Assembly: GCA_034401795.1 (NCBI GenBank)
Contig: CM067359.1
Coordinates: forward strand, 142,420,233-142,484,232
Length of the DNA: 64,000 nt
Direction: 5' to 3'
DNA from: Chaetoderma sp. LZ-2023a
Lineage: Eukaryota; Mollusca; Caudofoveata; Chaetodermatida; Chaetodermatidae
The stretch's first letter is position 1, and each line of letters begins with the position of its first letter. The notes below the pieces were generated by a model. The model was not told where the DNA came from and searched no databases. It saw only the letters and a program-made list of their open reading frames with translations. Made by a program: the position numbers and the translations under genes. This document shows positions 10,526 to 21,799 of this stretch, piece after piece.

Positions 10526-10702
10526 TAGGCAGCAACAGCCCCAAGTCAGATCAGCTTCAAAATATGCAACGGCTAACCTGTACACTTACTTTAATATTGG
10601 ATTCTGGGAAGTCATGGATCAATATATAAATGGATCCCAACACACGCAAAACTTGGCCGGAGCTTAGCTAGGAATTGGCGGGGCATAGCTAGAAATGGGT
10701 CC
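10526..10702 (+). repeat. Half pal-B copy
   Basis: Begins at the palindrome centre (TTAGGCAGCAACAGCCCCAA) and runs to GGCGGGGCATAGCTAGAAAT. It lacks the left half, like the halves at 5700 and 61446. Confidence 0.75.
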
Positions 10703-10842
10703 ATGCATTCGAAGGCCTCCTATTAAAAGGCCAAAAGGGTTCTGTCTGAATATCGTCGGTAGATATAAACCCTTGACAACTGGCGATGATGGAAGAAGCG
10801 TCCGTATAGTTCTCCCTTCACTCCTTATAGAGAAAGGTACCT

Positions 10843-10937
10843 GGTAACGCAGGCTACTGGGCCAGTATCGGGTCATTACCGGGCGATATTTGGCCCTGTA
10901 TTGGCCCAGTACTGACCCAGTAACCTGCGTTATCAGA
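10843..10937. repeat. pal-H copy 1 (foldback)
   Basis: Inverted repeat: GGTAACGCAGGCTACTGGGC at left and CCCAGTAACCTGCGTTATCA at right, separated by further GGGCCAGTA / TACTGGCCC-like repeats. A second copy lies at 18233-18327. Confidence 0.75.
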
Positions 10938-11011
10938 GGAGTCTTCTGTTCTCTGATCTCATCACTAGAAACTGATTGTGCTCCTCGAAAGCTTATAAAC
11001 GATGATCCTGG

Positions 11012-11345
11012 ATTATCTGTTGAAGTTACACTCACCAATGGTAAACTGTCTGGTTATGCGGAACCATCTGTTGAAACTGCACTTGGCAATCGTAAACTGT
11101 CTGGTTATGTAGAACCATCTGTTGAAGCCACACTCGGCGATCGTAAACTGTCGCATTATGCGGAACCATCTGTTGAAGTCACACTCGACTATCATAAACT
11201 GTCTCGTTATCCAGAAGCCACACTCGGCGGTTGTAAACTGTCTGGTTATCCAGAACCATCTGTTGAAGCCGCACTCGGCGATCGTAAACTGTCTGGTTTT
11301 CTTGAATAATCTGTGTAAGCTGCATACAGCGATGGCAAGCTGTCT
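11012..11345. repeat. 51-bp minisatellite, about six units
   Basis: Unit consists of GTTGAAGCCACACTCGGCGA, TCGTAAACTGTCTGGTTAT and CCAGAACCATCT. As 51 is 17 codons, long frames stay open on both strands (139 codons plus, 150 codons minus). One unit is shortened at about 11195-11230 and the last two have drifted. No codon-like conservation separates these frames, so I do not call a gene. Confidence 0.9.
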
Positions 11346-11549
11346 AGTTATCATGGGCCATATTCTTATATTCGTATAAATCTCATGTACTAGGAGCAAC
11401 CGATATTTCAATTTCAGATAAGATTTTAAGCCTAGTAGTGTAAAAGACCTTTTAAAAAATAACACGAAAGAGACAATATTAAGAATGGGTTAAATACATG
11501 TAAATATTGTGAGATGCCCTTGTAAAAAAGACTACGTTTATACAATGCA
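11346..11549. other. Intergenic, nothing recognised
   Basis: No supportable feature. Confidence 0.4.
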
Positions 11550-12075
11550 ACATGCGTATCTGTGATGATGTATAGCTGTAACGGCTGGGCAGCTACAAAG
11601 ACAGCTCTAGACAAACGCGATGCCTGCCACCGCACACACCTACGCACCATCACTGGACACTGATGGCCAGACAGCATAATTTCCAGCGATTCACTATACA
11701 AGATGTGTTATACAAGATGTGTAATACGTCGCCGCTGTCTGTAAAAGTCGCCCAGCAAAGATGGTCCGTGTTTGGCCATGTGCTAAGAATGCCAGAAGAC
11801 ACACCAGCGCAGAGAGCCTTGGAATTCGCCCTACTCGGAGCCAGCAAATACCGAGCCAGGAGAGGACGTCATTGCATAAATCTGCTAAGTGTGCTACGAG
11901 GTGACCTCAAGAAAGCAGGATTATGTAGGTACACTCAAGTCAAGAATGGACATTAGGAAGGTAAGGATTTTGGCTGAGGACAAGACACAGTGGACAAACG
12001 CGAAGAAGGACTGATTGCAGCTGGAGGATGTTTCTACTACTGCAGCCGCAGAATACAGTGATCATACATTGTAAG
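11550..12075 (+). mobile_element. LINE 3'-end fragment (ORF2 C terminus)
   Basis: The best preserved 3' end of this LINE family. It reads YSCNGWAATKTALDKRDACH, WPDSIISSDS, then QRWSVFGHVLRMPEDTPAQR, GASKYRARRGRH and finally AEDKTQWTNAKKD. Frames shift at least twice. It stops at CAGCCGCAGAATACAGTGAT plus CATACATTGTAAG, the family's 3' end. No poly-A tail is obvious. Confidence 0.82.
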
Positions 12076-12284
12076 TATGGTAATTAGGCTTTGGTGTGAT
12101 ATTATGCTACAACCAGCATTCTTTTCCTATGGAGACTATAAATGGGGATACAACTAAGTGATTCAACGGTATCATTAAAATTAATTTTCTTTGATAAGGT
12201 ACCTAAATTTATCAGTATGGCAATGCCTATTACTAATTGAGCAATTCTTTCTTTGTCTTGGGAGTAGCACTTCAAGGTGTAGCC

Positions 12285-12383
12285 TAATTGACTAATTCCA
12301 TGTCCATGGTTTGATCGATCCCAACACGGGAAAGGCGTGGGTAGAACAAAGTTAGAGCATAGCTATAACTGGATTCGTCCATT
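12285..12383 (+). repeat. pal-B tail fragment
   Basis: TTTGATCGATCCCAACACGG then GTGGGTAGAACAAAGTTAG and ATAGCTATAACTGGA match the right arm of pal-B. Confidence 0.65.
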
Positions 12384-12426
12384 GCTCGAGTATTTATGGT
12401 CTTCTAAATTTGCTTCTGTGGCTGGA

Positions 12427-12435
12427 ACTTGTTGT

Positions 12436-12467
<32 letters not shown>

Positions 12468-12471
12468 ATGT

Positions 12472-12511
<40 letters not shown>

Positions 12512-12574
12512 GAGTGAGTGGGTGAGTGAGTGAGTGAGTGAGTCAGTGAGTGAGTGAGTGAGTGAGTGAGTGAG

Positions 12575-12610
<36 letters not shown>

Positions 12611-12625
12611 TACGTGCGTGCGTGG
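12427..12625. repeat. Compound microsatellite (GTT)n(GAGT)n(GTGC)n
   Basis: About 80 bp of GTT triplets, 70 bp of GAGT/GTGA tetramers and 55 bp of GTGC tetramers. The frame reading THARTH and poly-Gln on the minus strand is an artefact. Confidence 0.95.
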
Positions 12626-13412
12626 TTAATGTTAAAGGTCAATAGAAATGATTCTGTTAAGTGGTCTAGCTATTGTCCTACACTTTCAGTCAATAGTCTC
12701 CAGGCTTTCAAATTACAATTCTAACATCTCCATGGTCAAGGTTGTGTTGAAAACGTGCAATAAATTTCCCGGACTCGCGGTAGCCGAAACCCGGAAGCCT
12801 ATGAAATTAACCGTATATCGATAATTTTCGTCTCAGAAATCTCGGTCACGTTTCCTGGCAGCCGGTCTATTAAATCAACCAGCCAGCTAGGGCAGGATCG
12901 CTTCTCTGCCACAATCTTCCAAATTGAACGATTTTTGATGACACGTGGTCTCACCCGATGTCCTGCGGGCTAACAAAAGAATTGCGAATATTTGTGGGCT
13001 TTGCGAAAATCTTACATTTTGTATCTTCTATTGAAAGGAAACCAGCCACTGTCAAAGTCAGATCGGATCAGCGAGGGTCTGACCAAACTGTTTCATCACG
13101 TGATGGCAATCTATCAAACCTGTCTATAACGGACACCATACGTGTCATCATACATTGGTCATGCAAGACAAAGGCTTCTGAGACCCAACTGATGACATAT
13201 TTACAGTCTTTTTGACTGGTGCTGCTATCACCACCCGTGGACCACCAGCGTTCGCCCGAAAATCTGGAAGCCGTCTGATTGCATCTGAAGGTTGGGAACA
13301 TGTAGCTCAATAACTGTCCATAGTCTTACTTCTGTCGCCCACCAACAAATCCTAATACATTATTACACCTGTTTTGTTGACCATGACATTTATTAATTCA
13401 TGTTAATACGTC
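12626..13412. other. Intergenic, nothing recognised
   Basis: Two overlapping frames at 12958-13310 on opposite strands have no recognisable features. Confidence 0.4.
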
Positions 13413-13413
13413 T

Positions 13414-13620
13414 TGACCCTTAGCACACTGATGACAATATTCAATCTTTTACTGTGTCAGTATCAAGGAAACTGGTACATTTTTCAACAAATTTGCTGGA
13501 AGATGTTGCTGTCTACGACAGCACCATCTACCACCAAATTTGTTGCAAAATGAAAACCAATTCATCTTTTAATTTAATTTGAAAGTTTAAAATGTTAACA
13601 CCACTGTGGTAAGGGTTAAT
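13414..13620. repeat. pal-D copy D1 (foldback MITE)
   Basis: Core ATTTTTCAACAAATTTGCTG, then GCTGTCTACGACAGC, then the reverse CACCAAATTTGTTGCAAAAT. One outer arm has CTTTTACTGTGTCAGTATCA, the other TTTAATTTAATTTGAAAG. It ends at GGTAAGGGTTAA. Four copies lie in the window (also 39848, 42180, 51075). Confidence 0.85.
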
Positions 13621-13810
13621 GAAACGCGTTGTTGTACGCTAGTGTACATTTACAATGAAAACTGCCTCGCGTATTTCTAGCTGCATATCAAGGGATTATC
13701 CCAGACCAGACCAAACTGTTGGCGGTAATCTGGCCGATGTGCATTCAGCGGGGAGTATCGCCAACTGGGTGTCATACACCAACCGACCATATTGGAGGCT
13801 CCTAACGACT

Positions 13811-13812
13811 GT

Positions 13813-13843
<31 letters not shown>

Positions 13844-13882
13844 GCAGCAGCAACGAAAGCTACTTGAGGGGGGGGGGGGGGA
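13811..13882. repeat. (AAC)n microsatellite and poly-G run
   Basis: ACAACAACAAC repeat, then CAGCAGCAACGAAAGC and a run of about 14 G. It lies at the left border of the inverted LINE segment. Confidence 0.9.
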
Positions 13883-13889
13883 AGACCAT

Positions 13890-15000
13890 GTCTGTCTACG
13901 TAAGATAGCTCAGGCAGTCAAAGAACTCTCTTCACGTGTCTATTTTGCTTCGTTTTCCAAGTTTGGAGTTGAAGGTGCCATCTTTCTGGAATATCAATGG
14001 TTGTGTGCAATTCATCATAGAAAGAATCGAGTATTGAAGGATAGGTAATGTGAGCTCTCATCAGTTGGGCCAAATGCATTCACAATGTGGCATTTTGTGG
14101 TAGTGCCGTTTCTCATTGGTATGACTATTGATTACGTCAGTAATTGCAATACGTTCACTGATGTATGCAGTCTTGGCCCAATGGACCTTTCCGGTTTTAG
14201 CTATGCCCCGCCCATCTCTAACTAAGCTCCACCCACACCTCGCTCGTGTTGGGATCGATCGATCTCTGAACACCCTGACTATCAATTTACGAAAAACTAC
14301 ACAGGTAAGCTGTTGAATATTTTGAAACTAATTTGACCGGGCGCTGTTGCTGCCTAAGGCAGCAACAGCGCCCAGTCAAATTAGTTTCAAAATATTCAAC
14401 AGCATGTTTATTAAATAGCAAAGAATTACAAAGACATACAATTCATACAACGTGTCGGACCATTTGCAATTTGATGACGATCTATATGGAACCCTTTGTG
14501 ACGTAATGATTATGACGTCATCATATACGCGCTGGGCTTATTATGACGTCATACGAGGTCTGATGATGGTTAGATACTCTGGAAAGATGAATTACATAGC
14601 CTAGATCTCGCCGATTGGCTTCTGTCTGTTCATGTCGAATTAGTTTATGGTCTGACTACAAGAAGTGTTCTGAGTGAGTGGATACTATTGTTTCTTGGAT
14701 GGATGCGATATCAATGTTCTCTTACAAGGCTTTCTCTTTTCGATGAGATGGCTAGACCGTGGACATTCCACATTCCAATAGCGAACTCAAATGCATGTGG
14801 CGGTAATCGAGGGTGATCGAGGGTGTCAAACACAGCGACTGTTTTGTTGAAGAACATTAGACATTATCAGACCATTACCTCTACCTATATATGCGGTTGT
14901 CAGTTTGCAAACCTTGATGAAGTTATCTTTCCCGAAGGTACTGGCAGAGGAGACCACGTGAATGTGTCATCATCTCTTGATTAGTATATTGGTTCCCATG
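13890..15000 (-). mobile_element. LINE 5' part (endonuclease domain), inverted
   Basis: On the minus strand this reads GMWNVHGLA (about 14760-14785), a degraded SIQET motif (about 14690-14715), YISERIAI (about 14145) and then CECIWPN, matching the WNV, IQETK, VSDRI and AYGPT blocks of a LINE apurinic endonuclease as preserved at 22.8-24.6 kb. Several stops and frame changes are present. A complete pal-B (14183-14590) splits it. The 3' part of the same element follows in the opposite orientation from about 15230, consistent with a 5' inversion made during insertion. Confidence 0.7.
14183..14590 (-). repeat. pal-B copy B3, inserted in a LINE
   Basis: A full-length copy with ends GGACCTTTCCGG and CTGGAAAGAT, a perfect core stem (GCCCAGTCAAATTAGTTTCA and its complement) and two TGACGTCA sites (14513-14520, 14544-14551). 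LINE endonuclease sequence continues on both sides, so the MITE is younger than the LINE. Confidence 0.92.
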
Positions 15001-15229
15001 GAATGGGAAAATGCAACAGTAATTGAGATGCATTAGATGCCTTCATATGCACTCGTGGTTTATATGAAATAAACACCGCCTTTAAGCACCCATGTCGTCA
15101 TCAAACAACATGCACATACCATATAAACGTCAGGAAATCTAAAATCACAAAATTAATCATTAATTAGATTGACTGTAAACTGTGCAATGTGAACGCAAAG
15201 ATGTTACACAGAAATTCATGAACCTACGG
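15001..15229. mobile_element. Possible LINE 5' leader at the inversion junction
   Basis: Lies between the inverted endonuclease start and the direct-orientation endonuclease end. No frame is visible. It could be the element's 5' untranslated region, but no other copy is available here for comparison. Confidence 0.3.
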
Positions 15230-16820
15230 TAGTACAGACCTTAATTCCGGCCACAACACAGTGATTACTCGATTATGGATTGAGCAAATGTGCCTCATCT
15301 ACAAGTGACCCTCAAAGCATAAATCCACAGTCAACCACGATCTCTCAAAACCAACTATAACGGCAAGGCTACCCGGGCACCATTTAGCAAAAACAATTGA
15401 GCAGATGGCCATGCTTTTTCTCAACTGCAAACCAAGGGACGCCATAAGTGATGTACTAAGATGTGTGGCGATATCAGCTGCTGAACATTAGTGTAGGCAA
15501 GAATACCGGCCAAAAGAAGTCCTATGCTGATGATCCACTTGTTACAAAGCTGTCTGAAGAACAACAAACACCGCGACTACACATATATAAAAGCAGTCGA
15601 AACGAACACGAAACTGAGCTAAAACAGAATCACAATAAGATCCCGTGCCAAATCAGTGAACGATTGAAAGAACTCGTCTTGAAAAGAGTAGATGAACTGG
15701 TAAACGAGATAACGCCTACGGATGATCGTCGAAAATTGTACAGAGCAAGCAAGGCATTAAAAATCAGCACAACAGCCATGTGTTATACATTATTATGACG
15801 GTTACCTCATCGGCTCTGACCAGGGAAAGGCTGAAACAATCAAGGTATGGTACAAAGATCATTTCACTTACACAGAAAACCTTTACCCACATTTGAACGC
15901 CAGCCACGTCCCATGCAAAAGTCAATAACAGAAACAGAAGCTAGAAAACGGGTGACCGTGCATGCGGGCCTAGCGGCATTAATAACGACCTCCTTAAACA
16001 TGCAGATAATACCATCTCGACACAAATCACACACATCATCAACTCTGCCTTTGAACACCACCTCCATATTGATGCTGTGGGAGAAGGTACACTCATCGCG
16101 TTCCCAAAGCCAAAGAAACCACACGGACCTCGTTATCAACCAATAGTGCCTCTGCATAGCAGCCGAAGAATTCTATGAAACATGACATTATCTTGTAAAA
16201 ATTGATAAGATGGATAAATTTACTACAAACTGGAAGAGTGGGTTTATGAGAGGACGTAGTTGCGCTGAAATAGTCTAGGCACATAAAACTAAATGTGTTA
16301 AATCAACGCGTTCTGTACAATTTGAAACGTCAATAGGATGACTACGTGGTGGTTTATCACCAGTAATCTTCACTTGCTACATCGCCGCAGCTCTATCATC
16401 TGTTCGGGAATACACCACACGCCCAAACCCTCCAATCTCAGTGTTATATGGTATGCCACTTGAGATGGCGTATGCAGATCATGTTGATTTTATCGACGAG
16501 GAAAATGGTCCTCTTGATACACTACTTCCGCAGAACAGCTCAAGGCCGCAAACCTCTTCGTGAATGAAGCCACGCCAGATTTCACTCACGTATACCTATT
16601 CGACACCAAAGAAATGAACCATGATGGTACTTCCCATCGAGGCACCAAGAAGTGGCGGAAGAGCAGAATTTCGAATTCCATCCTCTGCTGTTCTACTGAC
16701 ATTGGAACTCGCCTTGTAGCAGGGGATATCGCATTCCAGGCCTTTTGGAAGTTATGGATTCGTGGCTTAAAACTCACCATGAATGTCAAAAAGCACCTAT
16801 AATCATGATGAGGTACAATT
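15230..16820 (+). mobile_element. LINE body: endonuclease end and reverse transcriptase
   Basis: Reads LNSGHNTVITRLW (an SDH-type endonuclease block; compare NSDHKPVVARL at about 29345). Then come PLVTKLSEEQ, DGYLIGSDQGKAETIKVWYK, a KPKK-like block and MAYADHVDFIDEE at about 16465-16500, which is the reverse transcriptase YADD box with the last Asp changed. Frames shift several times. The same order is seen in the minus-strand copy at 27.1-29.5 kb. It is interrupted at about 16820 by pal-B B4 and resumes at about 17230. Confidence 0.8.
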
Positions 16821-17230
16821 CACCTTTCCAGAGTATCCATCCATCATCTGACCTCGTATGACGTCATAGTCACATCAGTGCCTCTATGATGACGTCACAA
16901 TCATTACGTCACAAAGGCTTCCATATAGACCGTCATCAAATTTCAAATGGTCCGACACGTTGTATGAATTGTATGGCTTTGTAATTCTTTGCTATTTAAT
17001 AAACATACTGTTGAATATTTTGAAACTAATTTGACTGGGCGCTGTTGCTGCCTTAGGCAGCAACAGCACCCAGTCAAATTAGTTTCAAAATATTCAACAG
17101 CTTACCGGTGTAGTTTTTTTGGAAATTGGTAGTCATGGTGTTCAGATATCGATGGATACAAACACGAGCGAGGTGTGGGTGGAGCTTAGATAGAGATGGT
17201 CGGGGCATAGCTAAAACCGGAACGATCCAT
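16821..17230 (+). repeat. pal-B copy B4, inserted in a LINE
   Basis: A full copy: CACCTTTCCAG end, TGACGTCA at 16859-16866 and 16890-16897, a perfect core stem around GCTGTTGCTGCCTTAGGCAG, and a tail ending AAAACCGGAACGATCC. It belongs to the same long subgroup as B3 and B7 (about 410 bp with ACAAAGG(C/G)TTCCATATAGACCG). Confidence 0.92.
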
Positions 17231-17695
17231 TGCAACGGCTTGGCAGCTCCAAAAGGCCTTTTGATCAAACTTGACACATGTCACCGCAAACATCTGCGAG
17301 CCGTTACAAATCGTTGCTGACCACACAGTCTAATATCAAATGCAGCGCACACTGTGTAATACAGAGCCACTATCTGTGAGAGCAGCAAAAACAGCGATGG
17401 TATATATATGCATGTACGGATATGTTCTTTGAACGTCAGAAAATACACCCGCTCGGAAACTACTAGAATTTGCACCGGTAGGTGCCAACACGTTTCAGGC
17501 ACGCAAAGGACGCCACAACATCACCTTACTAAGTGTTTTAAAACCAGACCTCTAGGAACGTGATCTAGGACTACTAATGACGAGGCAGAACTTAAAAGGA
17601 ACTCGGGCGCTATCAGTGGACAAGACACAGCGGAGACGGTGGAACATAAAGTGATTGCAGCTGAAAGAAAGTTTCACTTCTCCAGCACATCTAAA
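17231..17695 (+). mobile_element. LINE 3' end, continuation after pal-B
   Basis: LAAPKGLLIKLDTCHRKHLR, then PHSLISNAAHT, TEPLSVRAA and GRHNITLLSVLKPDL, the same C-terminal region as at 11550-12075. The RT part (to 16820) and this part are continuous if B4 is ignored. Confidence 0.78.
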
Positions 17696-18232
17696 AACTT
17701 AAATTAGCATATATTCCTTGAAGTCGATGTCGTCGTAATTTTGAATTAGTATTTTCTAAATATCATTCAGAATTAGGTAATTCGCATTGCTGGTCATGAT
17801 CACTCCAGAGTTTATGGAGGAAGTGGTGAGCGAGAAGGGAGAGGGAAATGAAGATGGACAGGAGGAGAGGGAGAGAGAGAGTGAGAGATGGTGATGAGGG
17901 AGGGAGGGGGTATGAGGGAGAGTCAGAAATATAAAATTTGGTAAATATTTTGGGAATAATTTGAGAATAATTTCACTAAATTCCATTTCTGCCTTAATGA
18001 TGTCATTTTGAAGATAATAGACACGTGCCTATCTGTATCGTATAATATTACAAATGCCATTTATAATAAAGGCGTCCACAGTTGTGAAACTAAATAATTA
18101 TTTCATTTCATAGTTGAATGTTTGTGTATTGGATTTGTCTTGATACATTTCAAGTTCTATGTCTTCGCTCAGTACGCTATTGTTTCACTCCATGGCGGAT
18201 GAGATGTCCTCAGTCCTCAAAGTCCACTACTC
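17696..18232. other. Intergenic, GA-rich tract inside
   Basis: A purine-rich tract (GAGAGG, GAGAGAGAGAGTGAGAG) spans about 17815-17920. Nothing else recognised. Confidence 0.5.
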
Positions 18233-18327
18233 GGATAACACGGCTTACTGACCGGTACTGGACCAATACTGGGTCTTATTAATCTGGTATTGGCCCAGTA
18301 CCGACCCAATACTGTGCGTTATCAGGG
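18233..18327. repeat. pal-H copy 2 (foldback)
   Basis: GGATAACACGGCTTACTGAC at left and CCAATACTGTGCGTTATCAG at right, with TACTGGACCAATACTGGG / TATTGGCCCAGTACC inside. It matches the element at 10843 in arms and layout. Confidence 0.72.
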
Positions 18328-19440
18328 TCGGGCCAATCGGAGCCATGCATACTATGATTTCGCCCTATCCGCGAATTGCAAAAAAAAAATAGCGATTAAC
18401 CTAGAAATACTAATGAGATAGCCGTTAGTCCGAGATTCTGATCTCAATAATTAGTTATTACAGAACTCATTATTACATTTTGCTGCAGTGATTATAATAG
18501 TTTATAATAAAAGTCCAAGGCCGACATGGCTTAGCCACGAAGACTGATTGCAAGTTAAGTCGACATACTTGTAAATGTGGTCAGTCCTTATTGGGATTGA
18601 TGTCACGGCCGTTGCTAAGATAAATGGACAAGTTGGTCGGACGCCTTTGGAATAAGAAGTATTGCGATCGCGGGAAAATGGTGAGAGTTTGTGAGTGTGA
18701 TGTGTTTTTCTCCCGGCAAACCGCAGACGTTCTTCTGCCACTCACTTGCTTCCGGCGATTAACTACAAAAAACCCAATGCAGTAAAACTATCGCATGAGT
18801 TACTTTCTGATTCGATTTCCATGATACAACTCAAATCCTCCCATACGACCCCCGCCTTCTGGGCCCTCGTGATTGATGTTCTTTAACGGTGAAAGTTAGA
18901 CAAGAGAAAGCATTTCTTATTAAATTTTCGACCAAAAAACTATTTCATATCGATTACTAATTTACCTGCGCTAAAAGACCGGCTTTGATTATTGACCACT
19001 TTTTATGTGTAGTAAGTTGGACAGCAGAGACAGCTTGGCTGTGGCTCTTTCTTTCCCTCTGTCTTCCAGACGACGACCGTGCACCAGGCCTGGTCAAGTA
19101 ATTACGATTTTCGCGCTACTGTGGATGACAATTCAGTTAGATTAATATTTTGCATGCGATGCGAGAGCGGTCTAATGGAGTTAACCGAATTACATCGTGT
19201 CCTTGAAACGAGAACTTAGCCGAATATTATACCAAAAACAAACCAAGCATTCAGACAGAATTAACTACAATATTTTACGAGTTCGTATCCGAGCTGGAGA
19301 AAAGGCATCCACATTTTCTGAGCCAATTGTAGCGAATGAATGTAGGTTAATGTTAGATGGTTAAACCAGCATGGATAACTATCTATCTACTCTAGCTCAT
19401 TGCTCGTAAACGACTTGTATGGAAACTAAATTATATGCAA
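18328..19440. other. Intergenic, nothing recognised
   Basis: No supportable frame, RNA or repeat across about 1.1 kb. Confidence 0.45.
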
Positions 19441-19499
19441 TTCACATTATGGTCATTGTCGTCGTCCTCCTCGTCGTGGTCTTCAATATGTGATGTCTT

Positions 19500-19526
19500 A
19501 GTAGAGGCAGACAGAGAGACAGACAT

Positions 19527-19569
<43 letters not shown>

Positions 19570-19629
19570 TACAGGCAGGCAGGCAGGCAGGCAGGCGTGC
19601 GGGCGGGCAGGCAGGCAGGCAGGCAGGCA

Positions 19630-19670
<41 letters not shown>

Positions 19671-19860
19671 ACAGGCATACATACAGGCAGGCAGGCAGGC
19701 GGAATGGCGGGCGGGCAAGTGGGTTAGCCAGGACAGGTAGGTAGGTTGACGGGCGGGCGGATGGGCGCGCTGGCGGGTTGAAGAGTGGGCGGACAGGATT
19801 GCGCTCGGGTGAGCAGGCAGGCGAATAGTTAGATTGACAGACGGCCGGACGGCCGGACGT
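19500..19860. repeat. Compound tetranucleotide repeat (AGAC)n(AGGC)n
   Basis: About 60 bp of AGAC, then about 130 bp of AGGC, then interrupted GGCGGGCGG and GGCCGGACGG patches. Poly-Cys/Leu/Pro frames are artefacts. Confidence 0.95.
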
Positions 19861-19939
19861 TATCAGTGATGCGTTTCTATCAGTGATAGGCTGCCGGTTA
19901 AGTGCTGCTACGAATCATGTTTCATGTTTCCATCCATGC

Positions 19940-20125
19940 AGACACACACGCGTGCACACGCACGCAACCGCGTGTACGTATACAACCACACATGCACGCG
20001 ACGTGACCACAAACATCATCACACACGCCACACATTCAGGCAATCAGACAACCCCGTACACTCGAGCGTGTACCCACGCACGCACACACGCACTACACAC
20101 GCGCACGTAACTACATATACACGCA
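19940..20125. repeat. AC-rich low-complexity tract
   Basis: Interrupted ACAC, ACGC and CACG dinucleotides, e.g. CACACACGCGTGCACACGCA. Thr/His frames are artefacts. Confidence 0.8.
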
Positions 20126-20640
20126 TGGAGTCATGGACTAGTTAGTAAATTACACCCAGATTAGTGACGGAAGCTTGATATGTTGGACAAGTGTAATTTG
20201 TCATCATCATCGCCATCAGCATCTGCATCATTAGACTAACCACTCCTGCATCGACCGTGTATGAAAATGTTACGTCAACTATTGTCAAACATGCTCAGCG
20301 AGACCACATGCCCTGTTGGAAGATTGGGGTGAGGCTGGGTGGCAATACGACGGGCTCTCTCGCAGTTATTTGGTTGCTTGGCATTCATATAGAGTCCTTA
20401 TTTTCTGGGTCACATTTATGCCGGGTTCCTTTTCTATCAAAGTGTTCAATAGAGGCACTGACTGGTAGGCTTACGTGCAAATACCCAGTCTTTACACCGG
20501 TACCCATTTATAACCCTCGGTGAAGAGAAGCAATGATTTAACTAGATTGCCCATGTTTCCAACGATGGCTAGATTGTTCCTCACTCTGGCACGAACCGAA
20601 TTCGCGGACTGCTAACCACCATATCAAACCGACTCCTCTT
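20126..20640. other. Intergenic, nothing recognised
   Basis: An 88-codon frame at 20257-20523 shows no family features. A TCATCATCATCGCCATC run lies near 20200. Confidence 0.4.
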
Positions 20641-20690
20641 CGGGGGTGGGGGTGGGGGAAGGGGGTTGGGAGTGGGGGGGGGGGCGTTTC
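20641..20690. repeat. G-rich tract
   Basis: GGGGGTGGGGGTGGGGGAAG and a run of nine G; a potential G-quadruplex. Confidence 0.8.
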
Positions 20691-20729
20691 TGTAACAGTG
20701 GTGACTATAAGACAGCCTCCCCACCTGCC

Positions 20730-20970
20730 TTAACCCTTTAATGACTATACTTGGTCAAGAAAATTTAATTATCTGATTATTGAATGTCCATTTGCAGGCC
20801 AAGAGAAGGAGTATTTTTGAAAATTTACCAATGAAATGACTGGCTCGATAACCGAGCCAGTCATTCCAGTGGTAAAATTTCAAAAATGTTCTTCTCTTGG
20901 CCTGCAAATGGACATTCCTCAAGACTACTACAGTGGCCGGTTTGGGCCGGCTTCGTCATGAAAGGTTTAA
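20730..20970 (-). repeat. pal-A copy A2
   Basis: Complete; beta-left, alpha-right. The core GGCTCGATAACCGAGCC is intact. Ends are TTAACCCTTTAATG and CATGAAAGGTTTAA. Confidence 0.9.
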
Positions 20971-21799
20971 AGAAACGGAATCTGCAGACACTCAAAAGCC
21001 ATTTGTAATGGAAGTTACCTGCATTAAAGGAAAACTCGCACCATCTTATGCCATTCATTCAGGACATACACTATGCCAGAGAGAAATTATTTTTAGCTTT
21101 TCATCATGACATCAAAGAAAGATATGCAAGCTTTAATATCTAAATGTTGACCCAATGACAGCAGATTCGTGAAAATATAATTTCAAAGTATGCGTACTTG
21201 CGTGTGCACGCACTTGCGTGTGAGAGCGTGCGTGTGCGTTAGTGAGTAGTAAGTAATTATTGGTGGAGTCAACTCTGACCGGTCGAGTAATTAGATGGTG
21301 TCGTGTCGTCAGTCGAACGCTCGCTTGAAATCAAATAGACATCATTAGGCTTGAGCACCGAAAATACCTCTTTTCTACTGTAGATCCTGGTACTTCAATA
21401 GATTGTTAATTAGAGATCCATGCGTTGAGTTGCGAAATGGTAAACACTACCGTTTTCATCAATAGGCAAGGAGCTGATTTTGGTCAGTTTGTGGGAGCGG
21501 TCTTTCCTAAGGCTATGCAACAGCAAGGCACCATTTTGACCTTCAACTAAATTATCTTGTTGATTTTCATCGGTCTTTATAGAGACAGGAACATGTGTAT
21601 AGCATCAGTGATAGACATGTCAGGCCATATAAGCTTAGCTTTTTGGCCAGATAAATCTATGTTCTACAGATCAAGTTTCCCCAAAAAAATCTGGAAGGCA
21701 ATATTTCTCATGCCGCAACGTGCAACAATGTCAGAGGAGCTGCACATTCGTTAACCAATGATTTTGCTCCATTACTCTCCGCCACGCGGCTGGATATCT
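20971..21799. other. Intergenic, nothing recognised
   Basis: A GTGCGTGTGAGAGCGTGCGT patch at about 21200-21240; no gene seen. Confidence 0.4.

Noticed and set aside
10890-11465. Repeat protein EPSVEATLGDRKLS (plus) or its minus-strand partner of 150 codons
   Set aside because: 51-bp tandem repeat keeps both strands open; no start context, splice sites or composition favour either.
12394-12642. HARTHARTH / poly-Gln frame
   Set aside because: Compound microsatellite.
19431-19740. Cys/Leu/Pro repeat frames
   Set aside because: AGAC/AGGC tetranucleotide repeat.
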